Shown here piece by piece: positions 24,976-34,129 of a stretch of DNA of 64,000 bases. Origin of the DNA: Thalassotalea marina. GTDB lineage: Bacteria; Pseudomonadota; Gammaproteobacteria; Enterobacterales; Alteromonadaceae. Within the stretch, counting starts at the first letter, position 1. Each line of letters begins with the position of its first letter. The position numbers and the translations under genes were made by a program. The stretch covers positions 124,001 through 188,000 of the forward strand of contig NZ_BNCK01000008.1 of NCBI RefSeq assembly GCF_014656435.1. Direction: 5' to 3'. The notes under the pieces are model-generated. The model searched no databases. It was not told the DNA's origin and saw only the letters and a list, made by a program, of their open reading frames with translations.

Positions 24976-26172
24976 CTAAAAGTATTTTAACCAACGAATA
25001 TCTTTGCGTCGTTGTTTCAGTTTTCCGAACCATTTAGTGGCAAAATAAAGTGGCACTATCATCAATACAAATAACAGCCATAGCCAACCTAGGTGGTCAA
25101 AACCAAAATATTTGCCCTGATTTTTCCCCCAGATATTGACGCATAACAAATAGGTGATGCCAATGATATAAAGGTGAGAAATGTAAAAAAACATCGGCGC
25201 TGAGCCAAAATCTAACAAGATTTTAGTTAACTTGCTTTGTTGTCGCTGTTCAAACCATACCAGTAATACAAAGCCGATAGAAAGTGTAAACAAGGTAAAT
25301 AGTAAAGAAGGTGGGTACTTAGTGAGTGCAAAAAAGCTCATCAAAGTAATCCCAAAATGCTCTCCGACAAACCAAGGGGCATCACCATAAAGGTTGCTCA
25401 TGCGGATCAATATAAAACAAACCATAAAACCGCCACTTAACTTCAATAACTGTTTTTGTCTTGACTGCGCAGATATAACAGGATTAAAGCAGCAACCCAA
25501 TAAATAACCGAGCAACATTATGCCGGGCCAAGGTATTAATGGGTAGCTTGTTCTGGCGCTAAGAGAATCAGTAATTTGTAACCAATCTCGCTGATGAAGA
25601 ATGGCCCATATGGTGTGAAAAGTATGTTCTGAGGGTAATTGAATGCTATCAAGCGCATTGTGTCCAGCGATCAACGTGATTGCCAAACCCCATTGCACTT
25701 TTTTGGGTAAATAAATTAAGGCTGACATTAACATCATGCTCAAGCCAATCACCCAGATAACTTGTAAATATAATTTACTCGGTGGAATGCTACCAGTCCA
25801 TGCAACGCTAATAACTGTTAGTTCGAGTAGAACAAGAATTGCGCCTCGTTTGAATAAAAACTTAGCCACTTCTTGTTTAGTATGGTGCAAGCCATAAAGG
25901 TATGCTGAAAGGCCAGTTAACAATACAAAAATAGGTGCACATAAAGAACTTAGTAAACGCAACAGGAATAGGGCAGGTTCAGTAACGTTAACATTAACAG
26001 GATCAGCTACTTGGACATGTAAATAAAACATATCCCTTAAATGATCGATTAACATAAAGACAATAACCAAGCCGCGCAGAGCATCTATGCTTGCTAAACG
26101 TTTATTTACATTAATTGTTGATTCAACAGTTGAATGGTTTTGCCATGAACTTGTGACGGTTTGCGTAGTCAC
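24976..26172 (-). CDS. DUF1624 / heparan acetyltransferase-like membrane protein
   Basis: This 398-residue protein has about ten membrane helices. Near residue 26 it carries the hallmark RLASIDALRGLVIVFMLIDHLRDMF with conserved Asp, Arg and His, as in DUF1624 and heparan-alpha-glucosaminide N-acetyltransferase relatives. SYPLIPWPGIMLLGYLLGC and PMFFYISHLYIIGI are typical later motifs. Such proteins are presumed to move acetyl or acyl groups across the membrane to sugars. The GTG start at 26172 is supported by GGAG five bases upstream. A hydrophilic N-tail of 23 residues precedes the first helix. Confidence 0.85.
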   Translation of the reverse strand: MTTQTVTSSWQNHSTVESTINVNKRLASIDALRGLVIVFMLIDHLRDMFYLHVQVADPVNVNVTEPALFLLRLLSSLCAPIFVLLTGLSAYLYGLHHTKQEVAKFLFKRGAILVLLELTVISVAWTGSIPPSKLYLQVIWVIGLSMMLMSALIYLPKKVQWGLAITLIAGHNALDSIQLPSEHTFHTIWAILHQRDWLQITDSLSARTSYPLIPWPGIMLLGYLLGCCFNPVISAQSRQKQLLKLSGGFMVCFILIRMSNLYGDAPWFVGEHFGITLMSFFALTKYPPSLLFTLFTLSIGFVLLVWFEQRQQSKLTKILLDFGSAPMFFYISHLYIIGITYLLCVNIWGKNQGKYFGFDHLGWLWLLFVLMIVPLYFATKWFGKLKQRRKDIRWLKYF

Positions 26173-26285
26173 GTTTTCTCCATTATTTAATTAGTTAGGT
26201 TTATTTTGTGTGATGTTATAACATCTTTATTGGTTTGTTGCATTAGAATAAGTGCTACAAAAAATAACCTAAGTTTTAAGGTGTT

Positions 26286-26369
26286 ATACCAATTGGATTA
26301 GGTGGTAAAAAGTTTATTAACGGGGAAGCGGAGTTATCTCAGTGATAAATTGATTGTCACTGACATAAC
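26286..26369. repeat. Possible dispersed repeat: ATACCAATTGG plus inverted repeat
   Basis: ATACCAATTGG (26286-26296) is followed by an inverted repeat with arms GTTATCTCAGTGA (26333-26345) and TCACTGACATAAC (26357-26369), one mismatch in 13. The 285-base stretch 26173-26458 otherwise contains no frame. The composition suggests a REP- or MITE-like unit. Confidence 0.4.
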
Positions 26370-26458
26370 TTTCATATAGAAAAGTTTTAATAGAAAAGTT
26401 CGTAAGATTTGTGACTCAAATCCATAGTTTGGCGACTACAGCGACAAAACATTTTGCT

Positions 26459-27076
26459 TTATTCTTTTTGAAATACCAAAAATCGATTATTCGCAGGCAT
26501 CGCAATATCGTGTTTTAATGTTAATTTTTGCTGATTGGCCAGTTTAACAATCGCTTCTATATCTCTAATACCACTTTGTGCGTCTCTTTCTTTAAGCCAT
26601 AAATCAAACTCGGCATTGCTTGGGCTGGTAAAACGTCCTTGATAATTAAAGGGGCCATAAACAAACAGTAGGCCGTGAGTGGGCAGTAATTCGGAGACGC
26701 TAGTAAAAAAATGTTCAACCAAAGTCCATGAGACAATATGTAAGGTGTTCGCGCTGTAAACGACAGAAACTGCTTTATTTGCCAACAATGGACGCGTGCT
26801 AGTTAACCAATCTTGGCTTAAATCTAGTTCAAGTGGGCCACAAATATTTGCCAGAGTCGACTCTTTAAATCGCTGCGTTAAATGGGGGTGATTAATGGCT
26901 AAATCAGCGCTAAACCAAGTAATATTAGGCAGTTTTTTCGCAAAATAAACCGCGTGTTGCCCTGTACCTGAGCCGACTTCTAAAATACTTTCTTCACCGT
27001 TAAGGAAAGTTGCAAGTTGTTCCAATATTGGTTGTTGATTATTTTCACATGCTTGAGAAAAGGGAAGTTCCATCAT
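26459..27076 (-). CDS. DUF938 SAM-dependent methyltransferase-like protein
   Basis: The roughly 205-residue protein begins MMELPFSQACENNQQPILEQLATF, the DUF938 start, and has methyltransferase motif I in ILEVGSGTGQHAVYFAKKLP, then TWFSADL and VVYSANTLHIVSW. It probably methylates a small molecule or acts as a tRNA-like methyltransferase relative; no substrate is known. The start at 27076 or 27073 is preferred because upstream ATG 27124 would overlap the previous gene by 38 bases and add residues foreign to the family. It follows the COG3146 gene after 10 bases. Confidence 0.86.
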   Translation of the reverse strand: MMELPFSQACENNQQPILEQLATFLNGEESILEVGSGTGQHAVYFAKKLPNITWFSADLAINHPHLTQRFKESTLANICGPLELDLSQDWLTSTRPLLANKAVSVVYSANTLHIVSWTLVEHFFTSVSELLPTHGLLFVYGPFNYQGRFTSPSNAEFDLWLKERDAQSGIRDIEAIVKLANQQKLTLKHDIAMPANNRFLVFQKE

Positions 27077-27086
27077 ATTCGTACGG

Positions 27087-28208
27087 CTATTTAAAAGGTA
27101 GGTGCGTTCGGCACTGTTTGGCATAGCTTAACATATCTATTTGCTCTTGTTGGCAGTAAGCGCGAATAGCACTACGAAAACCTGTATCTTTGATCCAATG
27201 GAATGATTTGAGTACAACAGGTTCAAACCCTCTTGCCAATTTATGTTCTCCTTGAGTACCTGGATTAAAGTGTTTTAAACCGTGTTCAATACAATACTCA
27301 ATACCTTGGTAATAACAAAGCTCAAAATGTAAATTATTAACATGGTTACTACAGTCCCAATAGCGACCATAAAGATTATTTTCATCAGTAAAAAATAAAG
27401 CGCATGCAACGTCGTTATTGTCTTTATTGGCAAAAACAAACAGCATCTGTTGGCCTTGTAATCGGCATATTTGCTGAAAAAATTCCAACGTTAAATGTGG
27501 TTGATGATTTCGCGCTAAGTAAGTTTGTTGATAAACCTGATAAAAATACTGCAACTCTGCTGTCGATATATCACACCCTTTGACACGACGTATTGTTATT
27601 TTTTGTTCGGTGATACTTCGCCTTTCTTTAAGTACTTGTTTACGTTTTCGAGAATTAAAAAAGCTGAGATAGTGTTCAAAAGAGTGGTAATTCTTATTGT
27701 GCCAATGAAACTGCACGCTATAACGCGTATAAACATTGAGTTGAGCTAATTGTTGTTCATCAATTGTGATGTCAGATGCAAATAAAAAGTGCCAACTATT
27801 TAGCTCGGATTGCTGACAGATGGCTGTTAACGATGAAAACAGTTCAGTTATGTGCAATGTATCACTAAGTAACTTTAGAGTAGGTACAGGGGTAAACGGA
27901 ATAGCGACCAGAAGTTTAGGATAGTAATCAATGTTATAGCGTTCATATGCTTCCGCCCAAGCCCAATCAAACACATATTCACCCCACGAGTGCGACTTAA
28001 CATACATGGGAAGTAACGCATGTATGTTGTGCTTATCATGTAGCTTTAAGTGGTATGGAAACCAGCCAGTATTGGCATGCACACTTTTGCTGCTCTCAAG
28101 TGCAGATAAAAATGAGTGTTGAATAAAAGGGCTACTATTTTTTGACAAAAAGCGCTGCCAGTCATGCGCTGATATATCGTCAATAGAAGGTAAAATGGAA
28201 AGTTGCAC
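27087..28208 (-). CDS. GNAT/FemAB-like N-acyltransferase (COG3146 type)
   Basis: The 373-residue protein resembles the COG3146 (DUF482) group of predicted N-acyltransferases: WQRFLSKNSSPFIQHSFLSALE, WGEYVFDWAWAEAYERYNIDYYPKL and FNSRKRKQVLKERR, then LYGRYWDCSNHVNNLHFELCYYQGIEYCIEHG and NPGTQGEHKLARGFEPV. The tail HFNPGTQGEHKL is well conserved. It has been described as related to peptidoglycan or lipid aminoacyl transfer, not proven. It precedes the DUF938 gene by 10 bases, and the pair may share a role. Confidence 0.87.
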   Translation of the reverse strand: MQLSILPSIDDISAHDWQRFLSKNSSPFIQHSFLSALESSKSVHANTGWFPYHLKLHDKHNIHALLPMYVKSHSWGEYVFDWAWAEAYERYNIDYYPKLLVAIPFTPVPTLKLLSDTLHITELFSSLTAICQQSELNSWHFLFASDITIDEQQLAQLNVYTRYSVQFHWHNKNYHSFEHYLSFFNSRKRKQVLKERRSITEQKITIRRVKGCDISTAELQYFYQVYQQTYLARNHQPHLTLEFFQQICRLQGQQMLFVFANKDNNDVACALFFTDENNLYGRYWDCSNHVNNLHFELCYYQGIEYCIEHGLKHFNPGTQGEHKLARGFEPVVLKSFHWIKDTGFRSAIRAYCQQEQIDMLSYAKQCRTHLPFK

Positions 28209-28290
28209 GTTGGTTATGTCACTTTAGACGTGGTATATCACAAAATACTATCACCTAATCTGGCAAAATTCTCTATAAGCCTTATAGCTA

Positions 28291-29391
28291 CTAAGGGCAG
28301 GGGCTAACTTGTACTTTCAGTTTGGGTTGCGAATAAACCAATGGAAGTTTATCAAAAGAAAATTCGACCGGGTTTACATGACCCAAAGAAAATCGAGCAA
28401 AATCATAACCAGATAACTCACCATGAGAAAAGGCTTCGTTTAAGGCAATAATTTCTTGTTTAGATAACTTACTAAAGACATTAATGTTTTGATGCATTTG
28501 ACCATCTGACAATAGTTTATCTTGATAATCACGTAACATAACAAGTGCATAAGCCCCAAGCGCCATATGGCCACCGTAAGATACATCAAGTGGGAACAAG
28601 CTAGTGTGCAAATCACCATTTATCCCACCTATGGTAATCGGGTAGTTAATTTTTGCTTCAATTGTTGCTCTTTTAGCGCCATAAGCCATAGGGTCATTTG
28701 CGGCCCATATAATATCGATAGGCACACGTTTTAACAGACCTGATGTCTTGGCATATGCTTGTGGTTCTGACCAGTTGGCAACAACTACATCGACTAATTC
28801 AATGTTTTTATGTTTTGATAAACTGTCCATTAATCCCTGATGACGTTCATTTGACGCAGCAGTGGCGTAATCACCTTTAAAGGCCAACATGTACAATCTT
28901 GGCTTGGCGGTTTTTCTCAGGTGTGTGGTGATCAGTGAATCGGCGAGTTTTTCTCCTACCGCGCGGTTGTTAGGAATTAAGCTGCCGATAATATTTGCTT
29001 TTTCGGCTTCGGAAAATGCGTTTATTTCATTTTCGTCAAAGGTGTTTAGCAGCATAAAAATAGGGACATTTAATGGTGCTAATTCTTTTACCATCTGCAC
29101 CGCTTTGCCTTTTTCATTAACCAGAATAACAAAGTCGGGATCTTGTTTTTTCACTTCTTTGGTAAGCTGAGCCATAAAAATATGGTTTCTGTCAGCGTAA
29201 AAGGTGGTGAGATTTATGTCGAGATCTTCGGATGCCGCTTCCATAAAAAGACTTACTTTAGACCAAAACGTTCCTGTAGCATTATCAGATTGATGCCCAG
29301 GATTGATAAATACAACGTTAAGAGTGTCAGCTAAAGCAGTCCATGAAATAAGCGATAAACCCAATAACAGTTTGAGTAATGTACATTTCAT
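28291..29391 (-). CDS. Periplasmic sugar-type substrate-binding protein (orphan)
   Basis: The 366-residue protein has a signal peptide (LLKLLLGLSLISWTALA) and resembles the Peripla_BP_4 sugar-binding family: LNVVFINPGHQSDNATGTFWSK, QDPDFVILVNEKGKAVQMVKEL, NVPIFMLLNTFDENE, DIIWAANDPMAYGAKRA and GGINGDLHTSLF. Such proteins feed ribose-type importers or act as ligand domains for sensors (LuxP, chemotaxis). No permease lies near, so sensing is plausible. The gene has no close neighbours in the same direction except the RmlD-like gene, separated by a strong terminator. Confidence 0.83.
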   Translation of the reverse strand: MKCTLLKLLLGLSLISWTALADTLNVVFINPGHQSDNATGTFWSKVSLFMEAASEDLDINLTTFYADRNHIFMAQLTKEVKKQDPDFVILVNEKGKAVQMVKELAPLNVPIFMLLNTFDENEINAFSEAEKANIIGSLIPNNRAVGEKLADSLITTHLRKTAKPRLYMLAFKGDYATAASNERHQGLMDSLSKHKNIELVDVVVANWSEPQAYAKTSGLLKRVPIDIIWAANDPMAYGAKRATIEAKINYPITIGGINGDLHTSLFPLDVSYGGHMALGAYALVMLRDYQDKLLSDGQMHQNINVFSKLSKQEIIALNEAFSHGELSGYDFARFSLGHVNPVEFSFDKLPLVYSQPKLKVQVSPCP

Positions 29392-29459
29392 TGTTTAAGC
29401 ATAGTGCATTTTTATTTTTAGGTGAAGCGTCTAATTTGCATGTGATATGCCAAATTAAT

Positions 29460-29498
29460 AGCACGTTGGCGAATTGCTTCGCCAACGTGCTTATTTTT
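29460..29498. terminator. Strong terminator of the RmlD-like gene
   Basis: AGCACGTTGGCGAA (29460-29473) pairs perfectly with TTCGCCAACGTGCT (29478-29491), a 14-bp stem with a TTGC loop. It lies just after the stop of the minus-strand gene at 29504. TATTTTTC follows on the + side and ATTAATTT on the minus side. Confidence 0.85.
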
Positions 29499-29503
29499 CA
29501 ATA

Positions 29504-30379
29504 TTACAAATGAGGTGATATCACCTGAACTATTGCCTGTGCAAAGTCTCGCTGGTGATTAATGCCTAACTCATTAAGTTTAGTATCTTTTAATGCACAG
29601 TTATGTGGTCTGGGGGCGCTTTGATCTGGCTCTAATTGGGCTTCAAATGTCTTAGTGTTGATGCCTAAATGTTCTGCAATAAGGCAGGCTATGTCAAACT
29701 TGGTCATCGATTGATTACCTGATATATGAAAAATACCACTGGATTTGGCCACAGGCAGCGCTATCAAGTCTTTAATAGTTAACGCAATATCTTCAACATG
29801 TGTTGGAAACCTAATCGCCCAATGATCATGTTTAGTTGCCTTGTTTTCAATAAGTTGCTTTGCAATAACCGTAACGGCAGATTCGGCTAAATACTCAACT
29901 TCGCCATACAAAACCGGTACACGAATAATGGTATGGTTCGAGGATACGGATAAAATTGCTTGTTCAGCCGCGGCTTTACTTTGACCGTAAAAATTGAGCG
30001 GTGCCGTAGCGGCCGATTCTAAATACGGTGGTGAAGTACCATCAAATACATAATCAGTACTGATAAAAAATAAACGAATGCCTAATGAAGTACACAGGCT
30101 GGCAAGTTGGCGGCTGACATCTACGTTTAGTGCCAGTGTTTGGTGTTGATCAAATTCGCATTTATCGGGACGCCTTTCAGCTGCAGCATGAACAACAACA
30201 TCGGGTTTTTCCTGGTTAAGTAGTTGCTCAATCTGTTGTTTGTCGCATAAATCAAGGGATATTAGTGGTGGTTTCGCTCGAGAAAAACCAGTCCCTATTA
30301 CATGGTGTGAACTTTTTAACGTATTCATTAATGCGCGACCAAGTAGACCTGTCGCGCCTGTGACCATTATTTTTGCCAT
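29504..30379 (-). CDS. RmlD-like / MAT2B-like NAD-dependent reductase
   Basis: This 291-residue short-chain dehydrogenase has the Rossmann start ATGATGLLG-type (MVTGATGLLGRAL), PDVVVHAAAERRPDKCEFD, ISTDYVFDG and YGQSKAAAEQ (catalytic Tyr/Lys). It resembles dTDP-4-dehydrorhamnose reductase and the methionine adenosyltransferase regulatory subunit MAT2B. No dTDP-rhamnose gene is present nearby, so a broad sugar-nucleotide or quinone-type reductase role is as likely. Its stop is followed directly by a strong terminator at 29460. Confidence 0.86.
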   Translation of the reverse strand: MAKIMVTGATGLLGRALMNTLKSSHHVIGTGFSRAKPPLISLDLCDKQQIEQLLNQEKPDVVVHAAAERRPDKCEFDQHQTLALNVDVSRQLASLCTSLGIRLFFISTDYVFDGTSPPYLESAATAPLNFYGQSKAAAEQAILSVSSNHTIIRVPVLYGEVEYLAESAVTVIAKQLIENKATKHDHWAIRFPTHVEDIALTIKDLIALPVAKSSGIFHISGNQSMTKFDIACLIAEHLGINTKTFEAQLEPDQSAPRPHNCALKDTKLNELGINHQRDFAQAIVQVISPHL

Positions 30380-30441
30380 TGCAATCTATTTTTGCTGATG
30401 TTTTTGTCATCATACTAAAACTTAATGGTCTTTGTGAATAT

Positions 30442-31239
30442 TTAAGCAAATATCGCAACGACTTGTTTTGCAATGGCAATTAGCTGACCTTGTTCGTTCC
30501 AAAACTTTGCTTCTTCATGGCCATAGCCGTTTTGAATATGATGTGCAGTTGTTTCACTGGCTAACCAGCTATTAGGCTCGACAATGGCTTGTGGGTTAAT
30601 AAATTCGATATCCCAACTCATAGTGCTCGCAGGTGCAGGTAGTCTTAATAATTGAAACATAGTTGGTGGCCAGGCGTCCATTAAGGCAATTAGGTAAGCT
30701 ATGTTCATTGAATTTGGTGCTTTAGAAAACTTAGACCAACCGTGAATAATAGCATCTTCATTTTTGGTAAAAGCCAAATTGCCTTTCTCAAACACATAAT
30801 CAAAATGTTGGATAAATTTAGGGACAAGCTTTGGGATTTGTGGAATAAATTTGGGGCTTTTAGGTGGTTTTAGTGAATGCCGACTTTGGTCAATATGGTG
30901 AAGTTTAGAGTCTCTATTTACGCCAAAACATACCTGAACCATAGTGGCCACTTGCTCTTGTTGAGAAACCTTTGCCACAATTTGGCTAACATTTTTGCCA
31001 GTGCGCAAAAGTTCTGCTTCAACAATAACAGGCTGTTCAGCATCAATAGGGCCAATGAAGTTACAGTGAAAAGCTCGTACATAGCGTTCATCTTCAATCA
31101 AGTTTTCAGCTGCTTGATAAGCAAGTGCTGCTGATAATCCGCCATACAAGGTTCTACCTTGAGTCCAACTCAATGGTACCATTAGCTCGTATTGTTGTTG
31201 TTTGGTTTTAAACGCTGCAAAAACGTGGTCAATTGACAT
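30442..31239 (-). CDS. Acyl-CoA thioesterase family protein (double hotdog)
   Basis: The 265-residue protein matches the TesB-like double-hotdog group (4HBT_3): WTQGRTLYGGLSAALAYQAAE, RAFHCNFIGPIDAEQPVIVEAELLRTGKNVSQIVAKVSQ in the first hotdog, and MSWDIEFINPQA in the second. TQGRTLYGG-L is the usual N-terminal block. It would hydrolyse acyl-CoA or related thioesters. No fatty-acid operon lies nearby. It is 62 bases upstream of the RmlD-like gene and may be in one transcript with it. Confidence 0.87.
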   Translation of the reverse strand: MSIDHVFAAFKTKQQQYELMVPLSWTQGRTLYGGLSAALAYQAAENLIEDERYVRAFHCNFIGPIDAEQPVIVEAELLRTGKNVSQIVAKVSQQEQVATMVQVCFGVNRDSKLHHIDQSRHSLKPPKSPKFIPQIPKLVPKFIQHFDYVFEKGNLAFTKNEDAIIHGWSKFSKAPNSMNIAYLIALMDAWPPTMFQLLRLPAPASTMSWDIEFINPQAIVEPNSWLASETTAHHIQNGYGHEEAKFWNEQGQLIAIAKQVVAIFA

Positions 31240-31440
31240 GCTGCTATCTCTACTGGTCAGATGAGTGTATCTTAGTCAATTTTAAAGAGCCTGAAAAGCA
31301 CTGCGAGTCGAAATATGAAATGTTATGGTTAATTTCGCTACTCTATGTACCATTCCCATTAAATTTGCGTTATACGAAAAAGTTAGTATATTGGTTAAGA
31401 TTTAAGTGATTGATACAAAAATAAATTAGGGAAGAGGCAA

Positions 31441-32730
31441 ATGGCGAGCATTGTGATGAAGGTGGCGGGGCGGCAAGTTTTGAAACAATACCAAAAAACC
31501 AAAATTGTTTTGGCAGCAGCGCTTTGTGTGAGCCCAATTGTTAGTCACAGTGCTGAATTTACCGAACACCAGCAAAAACAAGTAATCGAAAATACGCTTC
31601 AATTATTGCAACACAGCATTTATTCAAAAGAACAAATAGCACAATTAGCAAGAGTATTGCGCACGAACTTGGTTGAGTTTAATTATGCTGGATATGAAGA
31701 TAAAAACTTCTTTAGTCAAAAGTTATCCAAGGATATCGCTAAAAAGCTTGGCAGTGATGCGGTAACAATAAATATTGCTACTTCAAGTGATGCACCAAAC
31801 ACGAGTGTCAATGCATTAACTGTTCAATACGGGCAAGGTGATGTTGCTATTGTAGACCTTGATTTAAACGCAACCAATCAAGCAATAGATAAAATGTTTA
31901 AAGATATTGAAAAAAGTGATGCACTTATTTTCGATTTGCGTGGAAATGACGGTGGTACCCTCAACGCCATGCGTTATCTTTCTGGCTATTTATTTAACGC
32001 TAAAGTGCCTTTAGCTATATTCAGAAATAGTAATCAAGAAACGGTGTTAACGGTTGAGTCAGATCCTAAAATTGCAGGTAAACCCCGACCCGAGTTACCT
32101 CTTTTTATTTTAACCAATACAACTACCTCAGGAGTTGCAGAATCTTTTGCGTTAGCTATGCAGCAGCAGCGTCTCGCCTATGTTGTTGGTGAAAATACCG
32201 CCGGTGAAGTGAACCTTAAAAAAACTAACACAGTATTTTCAGATATTGAGGTGAGTTATCCAGTGTCAACGGTAATTGAACCTAAGAGTCAATTTGCGAT
32301 AGAAGGCATAGGCATAACCCCTAACTTACCTGTGGTTTCTATACTTTCATTAAAACAAGCTCATGAATTAGCAAAGGTCTCTGCCGTTAAATACCGTGTT
32401 GCTCAAGACAGAGCTACGCCTGAAGAGCAGTATTCTCTGTATCGAGAAAATATTGAGTACGGGCAATGGCAATATGCCAAAGGCAAATGTTTAGTGAGTT
32501 ATCGTGTTGCTGAACCGCGTTTTAATCAATCTACTGAAAAATATCAGTTTCCTTATCAAGTAAAATTTTATGGAAACGGAAAGTCAAAAGTCAGCTATGA
32601 GTTGGGTAATGGCTCAGGCAAGATGAACCAAACAGTACATTTTATTGATCGGGAAGATGTAAAATCTGGCATATCGATAGGTTTTAGTTCTCATTTACCA
32701 TTAACAATAAAGCGCTGTAAAACGCTTTAA
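31441..32730 (+). CDS. S41-type serine peptidase without PDZ domain
   Basis: The 429-residue secreted protein has a signal peptide (IVLAAALCVSPIVSHSA), a helical pro-like region, then the S41 tail-specific protease core: ALIFDLRGNDGGTLNAMRYLSGYLF, PLFILTNTTTSGVAESFALAMQQ (serine in TTTSGVAES), YVVGENTAGEVNL and GIGITPNLPV. It lacks a PDZ domain and has about 100 extra C-terminal residues with a beta-rich composition. This places it with IRBP-like S41 peptidases of marine bacteria. The start ATG 31441 follows GGGAAGAGGCAA. A symmetrical terminator follows. Confidence 0.85.
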   Translation: MASIVMKVAGRQVLKQYQKTKIVLAAALCVSPIVSHSAEFTEHQQKQVIENTLQLLQHSIYSKEQIAQLARVLRTNLVEFNYAGYEDKNFFSQKLSKDIAKKLGSDAVTINIATSSDAPNTSVNALTVQYGQGDVAIVDLDLNATNQAIDKMFKDIEKSDALIFDLRGNDGGTLNAMRYLSGYLFNAKVPLAIFRNSNQETVLTVESDPKIAGKPRPELPLFILTNTTTSGVAESFALAMQQQRLAYVVGENTAGEVNLKKTNTVFSDIEVSYPVSTVIEPKSQFAIEGIGITPNLPVVSILSLKQAHELAKVSAVKYRVAQDRATPEEQYSLYRENIEYGQWQYAKGKCLVSYRVAEPRFNQSTEKYQFPYQVKFYGNGKSKVSYELGNGSGKMNQTVHFIDREDVKSGISIGFSSHLPLTIKRCKTL

Positions 32731-32734
32731 ACAG

Positions 32735-32764
32735 ATGAAGCATCGCTGACACGAGATGCTTCAT
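32735..32764. terminator. Bidirectional hairpin between converging genes
   Basis: TGAAGCATC (32736-32744) pairs perfectly with GATGCTTCA (32755-32763). It lies between the stop of the S41 gene and that of the serine hydrolase on the other strand. T-rich tails are short, so function as terminator is probable but not certain. Confidence 0.6.
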
Positions 32765-32782
32765 TAAGTATTAGTTAACCGA

Positions 32783-33973
32783 CTATTCTGCTTGTTGCTG
32801 CGCTAACTTCGCCACAGACATACTTTCTGTGACCGATTGCCAAAATTCGGTAGACAACTTACTGATAGAGTTTGCTTCAGCGTTCATCAACATGGCAAAG
32901 CCTATATCTAAGTCAGGTGAGTAGGCAATATCTGCTCTAAAGCCTGCTACCCAACCCGAATGGTAAATCAATTCATAACCTTCAAATTGATAAATACGCC
33001 AACCATAACCGTAATACGCTTCAGATATATGATTACGCCAGTATGTGCGACGCAGATCTCGTTTAGTTTCAATACGAGGCGTTGTTAACTCATTCAGCAG
33101 TTTTGCAGGTAATACCTCAGGGTTATATCCCAAGTTTGCCGACAACCACTTCGCCATATCTGCAATACTGGCATTAACACCTGCAGCGGGCTCTACTTTA
33201 TAAAAATCAGGTGTTACATCAACTGTTCGCCAAACATAGCGGCGGATGTCTTTACCGTTTTTGTCTTTTCTACCCGTTTTTACGCGCTTACGTAAAACAT
33301 GTGGTTTTGCGGTATTACTGCTTTGTTCATAAACGTCTATACCCACTGAAGCATTGTCCATTCCCAATGGTTCAAAAATACGCTTTGTTAATAGATCTTT
33401 GTAGCTTTGGCGCTGTGTTTGTTCAATCACATCTTGCAACATGCCATATGCTACGTTTTGATAGCCGTAACATTTTGCCGGTTGGCAAATAGGGGATATG
33501 CGGTCAAAACGTTTGATGACTTTGTCCATGCTCCAATTTTCGTGCAGTAAATTGTCGTATGAATTTGGCATTAATCCAGAGGAGTGACTAAGGATATGTC
33601 TTAATTGGATTTTTTCTGCTGCGCCTGGTGTTTTGAGTTTAAATTCAGGCACATATTTTGTAATAGGATCAGCTAGGCTAAACTTTTTTTCCTGAGCCAG
33701 CATGGTGGTCAGCGTTGAAGCAAACGGCTTAGAAACCGAAGCTAGACGAAATACTGTATCTTTATTTACTTTTTGTTTTTTCTTTTTGTCCAAGTGTCCA
33801 AAAGTTTCAATGGCAATGACTTGATCGCCTTTAACAATGGTATAGGCTGCCCCCGGAATACTTTTGTTACTTAATTCTTGCTTTACCGTTTTTGCAAAAC
33901 TTTTATTGATAGATTGTAAATCTTGCGCGAAGGTAAAACATGGCAATAGCAAGAATAGCAGGGCGAAGCGCAT
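32783..33973 (-). CDS. Secreted serine hydrolase, class C beta-lactamase family
   Basis: The 396-residue protein has a signal peptide (FALLFLLLPCFTFA) and the three penicillin-recognising motifs: SVSK at residues 79-82 with the nucleophile serine, YQN in CYGYQNVAYGM, and HSG in YHSGWVAGFRADIAYS. This is the AmpC/estB/LACTB-like fold used by peptidases, esterases and D-aminopeptidases. Length is normal. Its role is more likely peptide or ester hydrolysis than antibiotic resistance; no ampR-like regulator lies near. Confidence 0.9.
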   Translation of the reverse strand: MRFALLFLLLPCFTFAQDLQSINKSFAKTVKQELSNKSIPGAAYTIVKGDQVIAIETFGHLDKKKKQKVNKDTVFRLASVSKPFASTLTTMLAQEKKFSLADPITKYVPEFKLKTPGAAEKIQLRHILSHSSGLMPNSYDNLLHENWSMDKVIKRFDRISPICQPAKCYGYQNVAYGMLQDVIEQTQRQSYKDLLTKRIFEPLGMDNASVGIDVYEQSSNTAKPHVLRKRVKTGRKDKNGKDIRRYVWRTVDVTPDFYKVEPAAGVNASIADMAKWLSANLGYNPEVLPAKLLNELTTPRIETKRDLRRTYWRNHISEAYYGYGWRIYQFEGYELIYHSGWVAGFRADIAYSPDLDIGFAMLMNAEANSISKLSTEFWQSVTESMSVAKLAQQQAE

Positions 33974-34129
33974 AATTTAATGGTACCTAGAATTTAAAAA
34001 AGCGTCGATGATACCTAATCATAAGACAAATAAAAAGAGAGGTGAAGTGATAATTCCATCGCCAATTGTTTTGCAAACACCTTATGAAATCAGTAAATTA
34101 AAGCCCTACAATCGAAGAAGGATAGATTG

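Noticed and set aside
26333-26369. Hairpin as terminator of the DUF1624 gene
   Set aside because: It lies upstream of that minus-strand gene, has no T run and looks like a repeat unit instead.
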